Source of the DNA: Theocolax elegans
Lineage: Eukaryota; Arthropoda; Insecta; Hymenoptera; Cerocephalidae
Assembly (NCBI GenBank): GCA_026168455.1
Contig: CM047426.1
Coordinates: 78,085,986 to 78,149,985 of the forward strand
Direction: 5' to 3'
DNA length: 64,000 bases
Positions 12,401 through 22,599 of this stretch are shown piece by piece; positions within the stretch are counted from its first letter, which is position 1, and every line of letters starts with the position of its first letter. The position numbers were made by a program, and so were the translations under genes. Below the pieces are notes generated by a model. That model saw only the letters and a list, made by a program, of their open reading frames with translations, was not told the origin of the DNA and did no database searches.

Positions 12401-14951
12401 AGTTTCTGTATAAATGATGTATATATCATTTTTTTACATTTTCGTGTACTATAATAACCAAGTAGTAAGAAATTGATAGTCAATAAGTTATTTGAAGAAA
12501 AAATTTTACTGCAATAATTTTTTTAGATACACTGTAACTTTATGATATTGTCATTATACACTTACAAAATTAGACCAAACTTGCACTCAATTTGCATTAT
12601 TTTTTAAACGTGTAATACTTTCACATTATTTTATGAATGAAAAAACTACATTAATAACGAAAAAAGTTAACAGCAAAAATATTGCAGGAATCTGTAAAAA
12701 ATGACTGATAAGTAATCTCGTGGATCATTAAAGTCTAATGAAAGGAAAGCGGTACATCCTGCGTATTTTACCTATTTATCAAAGAAATTAATTTACGAGT
12801 ACTCAAATTAGTGAAGGATTTCCTTTACACGATGCAGTGATAGAACTTTTATATGGATAATGCGCTAATTTAATTTTTAATAATCTTATGTTTTTTACGA
12901 GAAATTCTTTTTTTCACTATTTTTTGTGCGACTAGAGTATTTATTACCTTTGAGAAAAAAAACATATTATTGAGCGCCTGACAAAAAATTGTGTTAACGT
13001 CAAATTATAAAAAGAGTCAAATAAAGAAACGCTTGCGTCATTAATTGCTTCGAGTAATTCATAAATTAATACTAATGAAAAATTCATCAAAGGTTTAAAC
13101 GAATATAGTTTCGACAAAAGCGCAGCTTTGAGTTAGTTAAAATTGAACATTTAATTGTAAAATTTATTAAATAAAGATGTAATGTACGCACGTAATATTA
13201 TTTAGATTAGATTTTAGGTAGAATTTAGATAATACTATGAAATAAAACTCAATATTGAATCATAAATTATGATTTTAGTTTATTTTTACTTTTCCTAATA
13301 TTTTTCTTGCATCTTCTTTACATATACAGAACCTTGTATGAATGTACGTTTTGTTAATTACTTAAATAAATAAATAAAATTTAATAATAAACAGGATCAC
13401 CTGTAAAAACAAAATTTACATATACTTTCAGTGAGAAATTTAGTAACGGCTTGTATATAAGTATACTCAAATGAAACGCTTGTATGGAGGGAGACATCAT
13501 AATAAAAGGCGCGTAAGACCAGGAGAAATCGATCCATTGATGTATAGGTACATCATGAATATAATCAAGCCACTTTTCATGGTTTATGGAGCGCAGAAGA
13601 ATGCCGATGAGATGTTCATTTTCTTTAACCATTTACCTGCATGTGAATTTTTTAGCATGTTCATTATAATTCGTGTAGGTTGATCACTAATTTTATTTTC
13701 TATTCATTGAATTTTACCCTGATTATTATATTTATGGTAAGTAGACTGCCCGCATTTTAATACTATATATTTATAAAGAATAAATTATACTCAAAATATT
13801 TTTTTTTACAATTCTAATTTTAGTGTTTGCTTGCAATTAATATATTCATATTATATAATATTTACGGTTGTCCTCAATTCGACCAAGCTCTTAACTTATT
13901 AATTGCTTACAGTGACTGCGTAATCATCGAGGGTAAAATATTAATACATAAAAATGAAGCAATTATTAAATGACATCTTATAAAAACTATTAATTTTTAG
14001 TATGTTTACGTGTTATAAAAATTGTCGAATTTACAACTTCTTAATTAATGATTTTATGTAAAAAAAACATTAATAAAAGTTTTATTTTCATTTCTGCACA
14101 AGAACATAATTAACTTTTATTATTTAATTTTTTACTTATTAAAAAAATTATATTTAAAAATACATCACTTGCTCTTATTATTTATATTACAAGTTTAACT
14201 GTTTTCATAACATTAACATTAACACATTGTATTAATAATATTTATTAAAGTCTCACATTATGTTATTATTTATATTAATGTAAACAATACACATAGATTA
14301 ACTAATTAAATATTTATTAAAAAACAGCATTAATCGATATAAAATTAATTATTAAAAAATTAACTATTTGTTTGAAAAAATAAATTTAAAAAGTATATTC
14401 TCGAAATGAAGATTGATGAAAGTTTTTTTTGTTTTTTAGCCGGTACTTGAAATAAAGCTTAGTATGTATTAACTCATTGGTAGATAAAAACTTCTAGAGG
14501 AAAATGATCGTACAATAATATTGGAATAAACAATCATAGAATATTAACAACGGCAATTTGTATATTAATATACCTAACATTAGTACATAAGCTCGATACC
14601 TTGCGATATTGAAAATTTCAAAATTTACGCAACTCGCACTTAAAAAATACTGTGTCTTGATGTTTCTACGCGTATATTCTAATTCATCATTTTGTATATT
14701 AAAACATTATAGTGAACATGCTTTGGACCTCAAGACTAACAAAAATAAAACTAAAAAATATAAAGTGTAAAAGTAAACATTACAAAATTTAATACATCGC
14801 ATTAATATAATTACCATTTGTTTACCTCTAAGCGCAATAAATGTTAAGAAAAAAAAATACGTACTTTCGACTATAAACTAATAAAAAGGTGTTAAACAAT
14901 GTAAGCATTCCAGATAAGGAAATAAAGATAAATAAACGTTTACTTACCCAT
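293..14951 (-). CDS. mARC: Mitochondrial amidoxime-reducing component (mARC), MOSC-domain protein, five coding exons
   Basis: Coding segments on the minus strand are 14951-14948, 12051-11753, 2409-2130, 927-650 and 455-293, about 340 aa after allowing for one surplus base in the third. The family is a molybdenum-cofactor enzyme of the outer mitochondrial membrane that reduces N-hydroxylated compounds with cytochrome b5 and its reductase. Seen here: an N-terminal hydrophobic anchor rich in tryptophan (WWWW, about residues 7-28), a MOSC N-terminal beta-barrel segment (ELSDLICFPVKSLGPI), the HFRPN motif of the MOSC core, and a CTRC motif at about residues 260-263 in the region that holds the Mo-ligand cysteine of the family. 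The C-terminal segment ends GDPVYVG plus a short tail, as in animal homologues. Length matches the usual 335-340 aa. All introns are GT-AG. The only oddity is the single-base surplus in exon 3. Confidence 0.93.
456..649 (-). other. mARC intron 4
   Basis: A 194-nt GT-AG intron, AT-rich, with no other feature seen. Confidence 0.85.
650..927 (-). CDS. mARC: mARC coding exon 4 (catalytic MOSC core)
   Basis: The acceptor is TTATTATTAG|GGTGCT and the donor AGGAA|GTGAGT. The exon encodes residues 195-286 plus two bases of codon 287. It contains EASISDLNTRLEESV, the MOSC HFRPN motif, and PCTRCIFTTVNPETG, which corresponds to the Mo-ligand cysteine region of human mARC1 and mARC2. Confidence 0.93.
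928..2129 (-). other. mARC intron 3
   Basis: About 1.2 kb, AT-rich. I see no coding sequence or RNA gene. The open frame across 2264-1836 is exon 3 read in its shifted frame running on into this intron. Confidence 0.8.
2130..2409 (-). CDS. mARC: mARC coding exon 3, contains a one-base surplus
   Basis: The acceptor is ACGACACAG|GTATCG and the donor GATACG|GTAACA. The exon begins VSPSMAGSILTLKAPGM and continues through the GEEVARWLSRFL and LRLVYYPLDKPTRDVR segments. It is 280 nt, but phase-0 ends on both sides require 279. The frame breaks at a run of six A on the coding strand (2164-2169). With five A the reading continues as KNKPFPLAETADT and joins GAYPDAT of the next exon, as in mARC homologues. 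As it stands, the frame would run on as KKQALPVGRDRGYG and miss the next exon's phase. Confidence 0.88.
2410..3959 (-). other. mARC intron 2, left part: AT-rich degenerate repeats
   Basis: No gene is visible. Between about 2830 and 3830 the sequence is extremely AT-rich and repeatedly uses variants of TTGAATCAAATAAAT and AATTAAATAAAT on both strands, suggesting a decayed short-period satellite. It precedes the regular 139-bp array but does not share its period. Confidence 0.5.
3960..6918. repeat. 139-bp tandem satellite array, about 21 copies, two subtypes
   Basis: A 139-bp unit repeats head to tail with few changes. Two versions differ in a block near the unit start: A reads ATATTTTATTAAAAC then ACATACGCTTATTGAAAG, and B reads ATGTTTTATTGAAAC then ATATTAGTTTATTGAAGG. 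The order left to right is A B A B A B A A A B A A B B B A A A B A B and a partial A. Other variable sites are TTTTTGAAGCG/TTTTTAAAGCG, AACTGC/AATGC and TCATACG/CCATATG. The unit length is 3n+1, so open frames of 65-78 aa recur on both strands across neighbouring units; these are artefacts of periodicity. The array sits inside mARC intron 2. Confidence 0.95.
6939..7415. mobile_element. Decayed inverted-repeat DNA element, left end lost at the satellite
   Basis: The stretch 6939-7113 aligns base by base, with substitutions and small indels, to 45071-45268 of the intact element at 44893-45327 (shared: AAAAGAAAGCT, AAGTAGATAC, CAAATATCT-like, TTCGTCTAA). The segment 7366-7413 resembles the right terminal repeat of that element (TTTGGT, GATC, AGGTGTGAC, CTCTCCT). 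Between them about 250 bp have no counterpart in the 45-kb copy. The left terminal repeat is missing: the element begins about 20 bp after the last satellite unit. The open frame 7497-7204 on the minus strand partly overlaps it; I do not recognise the product. Confidence 0.55.
7569..8086. mobile_element. Approximately 0.5-kb element with perfect 82-bp inverted arms, carrying a hammerhead ribozyme
   Basis: The left arm (7569-7650) and right arm (8005-8086) are exact reverse complements over 82 bp, then identity stops abruptly (CACAAAAAAA after the left arm, GCCTCTACACC after the right arm read inward). The interior (7651-8004) is non-coding and carries the ribozyme. Outside the arms, TTTAAAATTTAATGTTGTTT at 7542-7561 and the near-identical TTTAAAATTAATGTTGTTTT at 8114-8133 could be a target-site duplication, leaving an extra 27-bp tail at 8087-8113. 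Perfect arms suggest a young insertion or an inverted partial duplication. Penelope-like retroelements often carry inverted partial copies and hammerheads, so a non-autonomous Penelope relative is the leading guess; no ORF confirms it. Confidence 0.7.
7811..7874 (+). ncRNA. Hammerhead self-cleaving ribozyme, type III topology
   Basis: All invariant parts occur in order on the plus strand. Stem III 5' strand AATGT is 7811-7815, and the cleavage triplet GTC is 7814-7816, with the predicted cut after 7816. Stem I is TAAGG/CCTTA (7817-7821 with 7834-7838). The core CTGATGA is 7839-7845. Stem II is GACC/GGTC (7846-7849 with 7863-7866). The core GAAA is 7867-7870, and the stem III 3' strand ACATT is 7870-7874. 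Loop 1 contains ATTGCCAGT (7825-7833) and loop 2 contains ACTGGCAAT (7851-7859), which are fully complementary over 9 nt and could form a loop-loop contact. The same bases could instead pair as a competing hairpin. The open ends lie in the short stem III. The ribozyme is antisense to the mARC transcript, so it would not appear in mARC pre-mRNA. Confidence 0.85.
8087..11752 (-). other. mARC intron 2, right part
   Basis: About 3.7 kb of AT-rich intron with no coding sequence recognised. A short hairpin with arms ATTTGTAAGG and CCTTACAAAT lies around 10466-10500. The rest looks unstructured. Confidence 0.6.
11753..12051 (-). CDS. mARC: mARC coding exon 2 (anchor and MOSC N-terminal domain)
   Basis: The acceptor is TTTTTGTATTGTAG and the donor CAG|GTAATA. 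The exon encodes residues 2-101: a hydrophobic anchor ending in four tryptophans, a basic RRQRHR stretch that would stay on the cytosolic side, and then the start of the MOSC N-terminal domain (ELSDLICFPVKSL, GLKCGWLRDR, DGQFVTGRQLPRMVQ). The frame is open upstream through the intron to 12127, but the acceptor and the strong ATGG|GTAAGT exon at 14948-14951 make a spliced start more likely. Confidence 0.9.
12052..14947 (-). other. mARC intron 1
   Basis: A 2.9-kb GT-AG intron. It is AT-rich apart from a less biased patch at 13470-13640 that is open on both strands (70 aa plus, 83 aa minus). Neither product is recognisable. Confidence 0.7.
14948..14951 (-). CDS. mARC: mARC coding exon 1 (ATG plus one base)
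   Basis: On the minus strand CCAATGG is followed directly by GTAAGT, a near-perfect donor. The ATG plus one G supplies the single base needed by the next exon, whose first complete codon is preceded by AT, making codon 2 GAT (Asp). The protein therefore begins M-D-R-T-R-L. The 5' UTR of this exon extends upstream to roughly 15.2 kb. The open frame across 15112-14828 on this strand is UTR plus intron rather than a separate protein. Confidence 0.8.
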
Positions 14952-15240
14952 TGGAAGCACGAAAAGAATTGACAAATGTATGTATAGACGGTAGAGAAGT
15001 CAATGGAAGCCCATAACCTCCAAAAAGGGCGTCTGCAAGTGGTTTGCACAAGGGACTGGTTTGACAAGCTACTACTAGTGAAATCGGAGCCGGCGTCCAG
15101 GATACTGATCACGAGGAGGCAGAAATTTCCCCTCTACCATGCTCTTCTCACCACGTTTCCCCACCCTTTCGTTCCTTCTTGAAGAAGAGGCACCGTTACC
15201 CGTCACGTGTTAGAAGCATCTTCGTTCTCCGTTGTCGGAT
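14952..15240 (-). promoter_or_regulatory. mARC 5' UTR and promoter region with a CACGTG E-box
   Basis: GC content rises above the surroundings between about 14.95 and 15.36 kb, just upstream of the mARC start codon. A palindromic E-box CACGTG lies at 15204-15209. I see no clear TATA box and no exact transcription start. Confidence 0.45.
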
Positions 15241-18200
15241 CGACGCGTATTACGTATATATATAGCACATGTGACGAAGGCATTGTTTGCGTGTGCGTCT
15301 GTATACGCGCATACTTAATATATGCGCGCACAACCGCGAAACACGCGCTCTCCTCTCGGCTATATGAGAATTTTACGGTGCTTCGGTTGATGTTTGTTTT
15401 GAAATTTAATTTTTAGTTGATTGGTGTACCTCATTTATATATATATATATGCAGGTATTTTAGTTTTGACGAGATAATTGGATAAAAATCTAGGTTTCCA
15501 ATGTAATTGTTCATTGAAAAAAGGATCCTGCATCAGGAAGGAAATATCTTATTTCTACGTGTGTCTGATTTATGAAGATGACAGGGTTTAGACATTTTAA
15601 TAAAAGTATACTTTTTTCTTCTATCTAACGTGTGTGAACTCATTGTAGATTATGTTTAGAAATTTATACTTAACTTTTTTTCTGTTATTTTATTATTATA
15701 TTGATAAGATACACTTCAATAACTTGAAATATGTTATCAAGTAATACAATATCGATTAAAAATAATTATATTAATAAAAATCGATTGAATTTAATTTAAT
15801 AATATTTACCAAATCAATAAATTAAATAAGCAAATTTATTATAATTATAATTATCTATAAAATTTGAATAAAAAACGTAATTTACCACAATACATCTAAT
15901 ACATGCATATCATAGTAATCAATTTACATCATTGACGGATTCCACTTGGTATCCAAATATATTTTCTAAATGTAATCTATACATGAAAAAAGTGTGAATT
16001 TCCCTGTAAAGTCTAAAAAGAACAAAATGAAATAATTGAAATTTCATATGGACATACATGTAAAGCGTAAAACTGAATGTCCTATTATAACAACCTCTGA
16101 CTCTAGAAACGATAGAGAAAATTCATTTCCCATATGAAGATTAAATGTTTAGCTAGAATATAATTACACCGTGAATTTGTTAATGCAGTATTAATTTATA
16201 ACACCGAAACTTTGATTTTAGTTGTGATAATCGATTTTCTCCTCGTTTTTCTCACTTGCGTGATTTTCTACTTCACTGATTAAGCATAAGAATTGGAAAA
16301 TCATTAAACTGTGTAAAGCTGTTGTACAATGGAGTACACAAGAATATTATTACCGTCCATGAAATTACCTTTTTTAATAAAAAGCAAGTGAAATCGAATC
16401 CATTTTAAAGGTTTTCATTAGAAATACTGTTTTAGCAAAATCAATGTACCAAAAAGGTTAGGAGAAACGCTATTATAAAAATAAAATCGTACTTTAATTA
16501 TACATATTCGATAGAAAAATTTGATGCGAGTAGATTCCAATTACAATAATTAATGCATTTTTTATTCGATTAAAGAAAGTATCTGTTTCAGGACCTGACG
16601 CGTGATCTTTGTATAATTTCTGTTACGTGTACAATATATATTAAAAATATACTATTTCGTTCGTTCTATACGTATCACCACGATCTCAAAGACAGTGTAT
16701 AATGTAATTTTTTACTTGCGAATTTAATGAAATTTTGCGATCTGCGATGATATAATCGTGATAACGTTAATCTGCGGCAAGCGAATACATATATGGGAAT
16801 TGCATGCGATGGTATGGTAATATTTAGTATAACTATATATTATTATAGTTGTGTATAAAATGATGTGCGTACGTACAGGTGCGTTACGAACGCGATATAA
16901 TTATTCCAAATGAGAAAGTGTACGAGATTGAATCTGATTGTCTCTAAAGTACAATTAATCATACAAAACAATGCAAAAACCATTATCGCAAATGGTCAAA
17001 AAGCTTGATTATTATACCTCGAAATATATGCATATATACATTTTAGTTAGAAGTAAATATAAATGATCGTGAAATAACGATCGTGCGTTTTCCTTGCTTT
17101 CAATTTATAATCATCAAAGCTACTGCATTCTTTAATTTATATTTTATAACGCAATCGTTTATCTCCGTAGCGTCACTGTTATTTTATAAATCTATCTATA
17201 TTGACGTATTATCTCAACAATTAGTCTTAATACATTTGTGTAACAATTTTATAACACCCCTTACTAGATATGATTTTTTACTGCATTTTTTAAATACATT
17301 TATTGCCCATATTATGCTTGAAAAATATATTTTTAAAATATATTCTTGGAATAAAGGTAGATTATATATCTTTCATTTTTTTACAACCGCTAATACCAGT
17401 TATATTACGATAATAGTGCAATACAATAAACGCAGTACATCGAAAACGGCAATTTTTTTCATTAATTACAGGCATTAGTATGTTAATTTCGTATCCTGAA
17501 GTATTATTGAAAATTAAAAACGATCTGATGTACCAAAGCGTAAAAAAATGATTGTCTATTTTATCATTTATTAACTGGATATTTCCAATGCAAAGCCATC
17601 ATTCATTGAAGAAGTTGAATCCTTTAAAGGTATACCATAAAGAATAATTATATTCGTAATGAACAATTTTAATGGCCGCAACAGGCGAGCGACGCGAGTA
17701 AATTGAGAATACTTTTCGTCTTTGTAGCGAGACGAAAGGCAAATTGACGCCTTGTGTCGCGATAAGACGTTTATACGTGTGCAATTTACCGTTAACGCTT
17801 TTTTTCTCGAACTTGATTTCGACTTAACGGGAAGTCGTACCGTTATCAATCATCATCGTGTGTTTTATCGGGGGAAAAAAACGTTTGAGATCATTGTTGC
17901 AAGGTAGTTTTGTTGAGTATTACTTATATGCGATGGCATACACAAAATGATGTGTAGTCCATGGAACAATTTATCCTCCAAGTCAAAAGAGCAATTAAAA
18001 CTGATACGTTGAATTTCAATTCGTATATATTAATGTGTATATACTAATTGTATATACTATACAATCGAATTGAGTTTTATTCTGTCATTAATTAAACTCT
18101 TTTTAAAAGTGCTTTATTCAATGGATGCAGAAAAATTTTGACGAATTATTCTGTACTTTACTCAGACAGTTACTTTAATTAATATTATCAATATGTTACA

Positions 18201-19739
18201 TGTCCAATCCAAGTATTGCATAGAATATTTGAAGGATTAGAGTATAAGATAATGTAACTTCATTGTACGAAAAAGCGCCAAAAATACTTCGTTAAAAAAG
18301 AAGCACTTTATTCGTTTGAAGCAAATCAGTAGTATAAAGAATTCATTTATTTACTTGGAAAATGTGAAAATAAGTCGTCAAAGGTAATTTCGTAGTGACT
18401 TTAAACCGTGGAGTATTAAATAAATGTAATATATCCTGGCTACGGGAACCTATCGTTAAACCCAAGAATTATACTCTAAACGCTAAAATAAAAATTTACA
18501 ACTACTGTTCTAATAATATAAAAGAATCTTCCAAAGTTATTTAAAAAAATATTTAAACACAGAAATTATTATTTTTGATAAGTAAATTTTAGTCATTGGA
18601 TCAAGGCTTGCAACAACATTAAATTATTTTGTATTTATCGATACAAAATATTTTTAAAAAATGGGAACTGATATAACATTTACAAAGTTATAAAAAAATA
18701 TTGTTTGTGATTTTTAATTTTAATTATTTATGATAATTTACTTACATTAATAATACGTCAATACAATTTCTGAAATAAGTACATGAAAAAAGATAAAGTG
18801 GCTGCTTCCCAAGTTGCATAGTCAATTGAGTGAACGTACAAAATATTTGTAAAAATATTAATTATGCACAGTATTATGTTTTGAGAAAATTTAATTATAA
18901 TTTTTTATTACCGCATGTAACATTATTTAATAAAAATTAATATATTTTGTTATATATTTTAAAGCATGCGTATGATTTGAGTTAGTACAAAAAGCAAAAC
19001 CGGCAACGTTTCTTATGTTAGATGATTCAAACGCTGTATAAGTATATATGCAAGGGAGCTAAAATTTTTTTTCGTCTATTAATATATTTAATTCTTTGTT
19101 CGATACTGTGTACTTTATTGATATGTTTAAAAAGCTTATAATTTATATTTTCTATTACTAGTTTTTGAGTTTTGTATCCAGTGTATAAGTTAGTCAATTT
19201 GTGCAATATCTAGAATGAATAATATAACACCCATAAGGGTATGTAGAAAAATGGGCATTTCTTATATTTTTTATAAACCAAGAAATTAATTTTTGGAAAA
19301 GTCCTTTACGTCAGACCGACACGCACGCTTTAAACAATACACCCAATTATTTTCAGATTTTTAAATTGCTAATTAGAGTATAAGGTCTGTGGAGTTAAAG
19401 TTTATATACATACTCAAAATTACCAACCAAAATTTTGTTTATTCAATTATTACTATGAAAATAATTTTTTTTCGAAAAAGTTATTCATCACGACCTTCCC
19501 TATATTTTAAACTATCTGTATGAATTTTTTCAGATTTTTATTTCAACATTTTAATCATGAATCTAGGTTGATAGGTGTTACCTTTTCCAAATGGGTTCTT
19601 TGCATTATTATTAGTCCCATTCATGATTAAAAAGTGTTTTTATTTTATTTTTCTTCAAATTTTGACACAATTTTATTTACTTATGTTAATCCGAATATGA
19701 CACAAAAAAATTTCATAAAACTATCAGAATTTGAATCTC
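15241..19739. other. Intergenic region between the divergent mARC and VAMP7 genes
   Basis: About 4.5 kb. There is a short TA run near 15440-15453 and a slightly GC-richer patch at 17670-17850. No gene or RNA is recognised. The open frame 17083-17478 has an AT-driven composition and no family resemblance. Confidence 0.55.
19299..19600 (+). repeat. Dispersed repeat, copy 1 (relative at 48.0 kb)
   Basis: It aligns over roughly 270-300 bp, in the same orientation, with 47987-48280. Shared anchors in order include ATACACCCAA, GATTTTTAAATT, TTATATTTTAA and TATGAATG/TATGAATT. No terminal repeats or ORF are seen, so the family is unclassified. Confidence 0.6.
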
Positions 19740-20103
19740 CCGCCTAAATAGACGTTGGTACGTCAGCGCCACAGTCGACGTCAGCCTGAACTAGCCACTA
19801 GCAAGGATATTTTACTCATTCTGACGTCAGAATGCGCTGCGCCGTTGCAAAATCTTGAGTGAGAGAATAATACGAATGCATATATATCATATATCGTGTA
19901 CGTTGTTCGCGAGCAAAAGTGGGTGTTTTGGATAAAATCAACCAAGTGATTTCAAGTTTTCGTAGCTTATTAATACATATTCTATATATTCAATGTAATT
20001 TTAAAGTAACAATACTTACGACTCTGTCGTTTGTTAACGTTTAACTGTACTCGCTGCTTTGACACTTGATTGTTGTGATTTTATAATCGTAGTTGCATTC
20101 AAG
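19740..20103 (+). promoter_or_regulatory. VAMP7 promoter and 5' UTR exon
   Basis: A CpG-richer segment (19740-19860) precedes a probable non-coding first exon ending CATTCAAG|GTGAGT at 20103. It contains an 18-bp perfect palindrome, CATTCTGACGTCAGAATG (19817-19834), built around the full CRE TGACGTCA. More CGTCAG/GACGTC motifs lie at 19757-19784. The transcription start is probably between about 19850 and 19930; I cannot place it exactly. Confidence 0.55.
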
Positions 20104-20716
20104 GTGAGTCACTTATTTTATTTCAAACGTACTTACATTTAAGTGGCTTTGTGTCCAACAGTATATTTCACCTGATGCATGGAACATTTGCAGAACTATT
20201 TAAAAATTCAGTGGCTTTGTATGATATATAATATCTTCTCGTAATAGTTCGAGGTTAGAAAATTAATAATTTTTTTCTTCTTGGTAATAATTTACATTGG
20301 GATGTCACGATAAAAATACTCTTTTTGTTCTTAAGTTTTTGCTGATAATGAAGTTATTCTGGTATTAAAAGTAAATCCTATGATTATTTTATTTATAACA
20401 AAATAATGGAATCTAAATAGAAGCAATGAAAAGTTAATACTAATTTTGGACTGAGTAAATTTAAAAAATATGTACTTTTTAAAAAACTATACATTAACTT
20501 AAATATCTTTACACGTTAGTTTGCATCTTAACGAAATGTTTTTTTTGTATAAAGAACCTGAATAAGATATTCTCTGACAATATATCAGTGGATAAGAATG
20601 TGCAATATTTTTGCAGTAAACATTTTTATCGCTATAAATGAATTGATGAATTTGGTAATCATTTTTTTTATGTTCAACACAATGTCTAAAAATAACTTTA
20701 TATTTTAGAAGCAATC

Positions 20717-20920
20717 ATGCCGCTGCTGTATAGTGTTGTAGCAAGGGGACCAACAATTCTTGCAAGATATGCTGCGTGCGCTGGAAATTTTGAAGAGGTC
20801 ACGGAACAAATCCTATCAAAAATACCACCACGAAATGATAAATTGACATATTCTCAAGGACCATATTTATTTCACTATAGTTGCGAAGATCAAATTGTTT
20901 ACATGTGTATTACAGATGAT
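20717..20920 (+). CDS. Vamp7: VAMP7 coding exon 1 (longin, residues 1-68)
   Basis: The acceptor TATATTTTAG ends at 20708, with 8 nt of 5' UTR before ATG; the donor is GATGAT|GTGAGT. The exon holds the first part of the longin domain. The upstream UTR intron is 20104-20708. Confidence 0.94.
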
Positions 20921-22133
20921 GTGAGTAAATAAATATGAAATAAACTGTAGTTTGGATCTTTCTAAAAGAAATTTTAATATAATTTTACTATGTATTAGAT
21001 ATATTCTCTATATTCTAATATTAAATGATCAATTATTTAGACTAATTTAGCTAAATTAATTAAAGTTTTTAAATTTTTAAAATATATTTGCTTAGAGTAA
21101 AATTTGTTATTGTTAAAGCATGTTCATTATTATCAAGTAGCTGGAGGTAACTTTAAATAGAAAATACCATGTATTCACTTTACATAATTTTAGTTGTATA
21201 ACATTGAATGTAGTAATAATATTTTTCAAAGGCAATATTACTATTTATTAGTGCATTAACTATTATACACAAGCTGCTTAAATGTTAATATATTTAACTT
21301 TTTTAGGATTTTCAAAGATCCAGAGCTTTTCTATTTCTAAATGAAATCAAGAGGAGATTCAAAACAATGTACGGTGAAGGTGCATCAACTGCTTTACCAT
21401 ATGCTATGAATACGGAATTTGGTCGAGTTCTTGCAAATGAAATGGTATTAAAAAATTTTATTAAATAATATAAGATGCATTACATTTTTATTTATTAACA
21501 TGAATTAATAAAATTTGCAGAAGCATTACAGTGAATCGAAGGACTTGGATACTATATCAAGAGTTCATGGAGAGTTAGATGAATTAAAAGATATTATGGT
21601 AAAAAATATCGACAACTTGGCAATGAGAGGAGAACGTTTGGAGCTACTTGTCAATAAAACAGAGCATCTTTCAAATAATGTAAGTTAGATTATATAAATT
21701 CAGATAGAAAGTTTATATTTTAATTATCTTAATATTAGATATATATTTATTAGATATTAAGATTAGATATATAAATTATAATTTCATTAAGCTCAAATAT
21801 AAGTATACGAAGTAAATATCAATTTCAATTTCTTTACTTAATGAATACAATAATCACTTTTAATTTATGAACATTTCTTTCAGTCAGTCACATTTAGAAA
21901 GTCTAGTCGCAATTTGGCACGCTCATTATTTTGGAAGAATGTTAAGATGTATGTTATACTAGCTTTAATTTTAATTGTAAGTATCTTAATACGTAATATA
22001 AATGTAATAAAATCTTTTCATTATACAGAGTATTACATTTACACTATTTTAATCCTTCCAGGTCGTTGTTTACGTAATTCTCGCATTATCTTGCGGTGGA
22101 TTAGGATTACCAAAGTGTGTTTCAAGCAATTAA
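20717..22133 (+). CDS. Vamp7: VAMP7, longin-domain R-SNARE, five coding exons
   Basis: Coding segments are 20717-20920, 21307-21444, 21521-21679, 21884-21976 and 22062-22133; every intron is phase 0 and GT-AG. The 221-aa product matches the 220-aa size of animal VAMP7. Domains: longin domain about 1-115 (MPLLYSVVARG, then YLFHYSCEDQIVYMCITDD, RSRAFLFLNEIKRRF), SNARE motif about 123-182 (HGELDELKDIMVKNID) with the ionic-layer arginine at R150 in AMRGERLELL, linker SSRNLARSLFWKN, and a C-terminal membrane anchor 189-208 followed by CGGLGLPKC. VAMP7 drives fusion of late endosomes, lysosomes and exocytic vesicles, and its longin domain folds back on the SNARE motif to inhibit it. The start is the only ATG in context, eight bases after an acceptor. 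No defects seen. Confidence 0.96.
21307..21444 (+). CDS. Vamp7: VAMP7 coding exon 2 (longin end, residues 69-114)
   Basis: The acceptor is CTTTTTTAG|GATTTT and the donor GAAATG|GTATTA, which has a non-consensus +4 to +6. It encodes DFQRSRAFLFLNEIKRRF and the segment ending in FGRVLANEM. Confidence 0.94.
21521..21679 (+). CDS. Vamp7: VAMP7 coding exon 3 (SNARE motif, residues 115-167)
   Basis: The acceptor is AAATTTGCAG|AAGCAT and the donor AATAAT|GTAAGT. It carries most of the SNARE heptads and the ionic-layer R150. Confidence 0.95.
21884..21976 (+). CDS. Vamp7: VAMP7 coding exon 4 (SNARE end and anchor start, residues 168-198)
   Basis: The acceptor is TTTCTTTCAG|TCAGTC and the donor TTAATT|GTAAGT. 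A second AG four bases downstream (CAGTCAG) is not used because it would break the frame. Confidence 0.94.
22062..22133 (+). CDS. Vamp7: VAMP7 coding exon 5 (membrane anchor and C-terminus)
   Basis: The acceptor is AATCCTTCCAG|GTCGTT. It encodes VVVYVILALSCGGLGLPKC and a four-residue tail before TAA (22131-22133). Confidence 0.94.
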   Translation, partial: VVVYVILALSCGGLGLPKCVSSN

Positions 22134-22550
22134 GTTTTTCATATGTATAACAAAGTCACGTTATGATTCCAAGACTATAAATAGTCATATATACTTTTTT
22201 TAATAATTTCGTGAAATTATTATTCCGAATATTTTACGAAATATAAAATCGATTAAAGCACATATGCAATTTTATAAAGAGGTGAAGAATGGACTGTATT
22301 ATTATTTCGAGGAAACGAAAAGAAGTTTGTAAATATGTTATTTTGTGTGTAGAAATAAGGTGAATATTTTAGAGGCCAAGTTTATCTTTATAAAATTTAC
22401 AAATTTAATATAAGTCGAATATTTAGTTACAGATTGTTATGAGTATAATATAATATTTGTTGTTAATGTTTTAATTAAAATTGCATAGATTTTATTTGTA
22501 TTTTGATTTAGATATTTTGTAATTAAATTTTCTATTATAATTATTTCTTT

Positions 22551-22556
22551 AATAAA
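22551..22556 (+). terminator. Candidate VAMP7 polyadenylation signal
   Basis: An AATAAA lies about 420 nt after the VAMP7 stop codon in AT-rich 3' sequence, followed by T-rich DNA. Other weaker candidates exist nearby. Confidence 0.4.
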
Positions 22557-22599
22557 AGCATGTTTATTTACTCATGTAGATTTAATGTTTATTATCTTA

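Noticed and set aside
13381..13683. Open frames of 83 aa (minus) and 70 aa (plus) with fairly normal composition
   Set aside because: Both strands are open over the same bases and I recognise neither product. They could be an old transposon fragment in mARC intron 1, but nothing supports a gene.
14828..15112. 94-aa minus-strand frame upstream of mARC exon 2
   Set aside because: It overlaps the mARC 5' UTR exon and reads through a strong donor into the intron; no homology is recognised.
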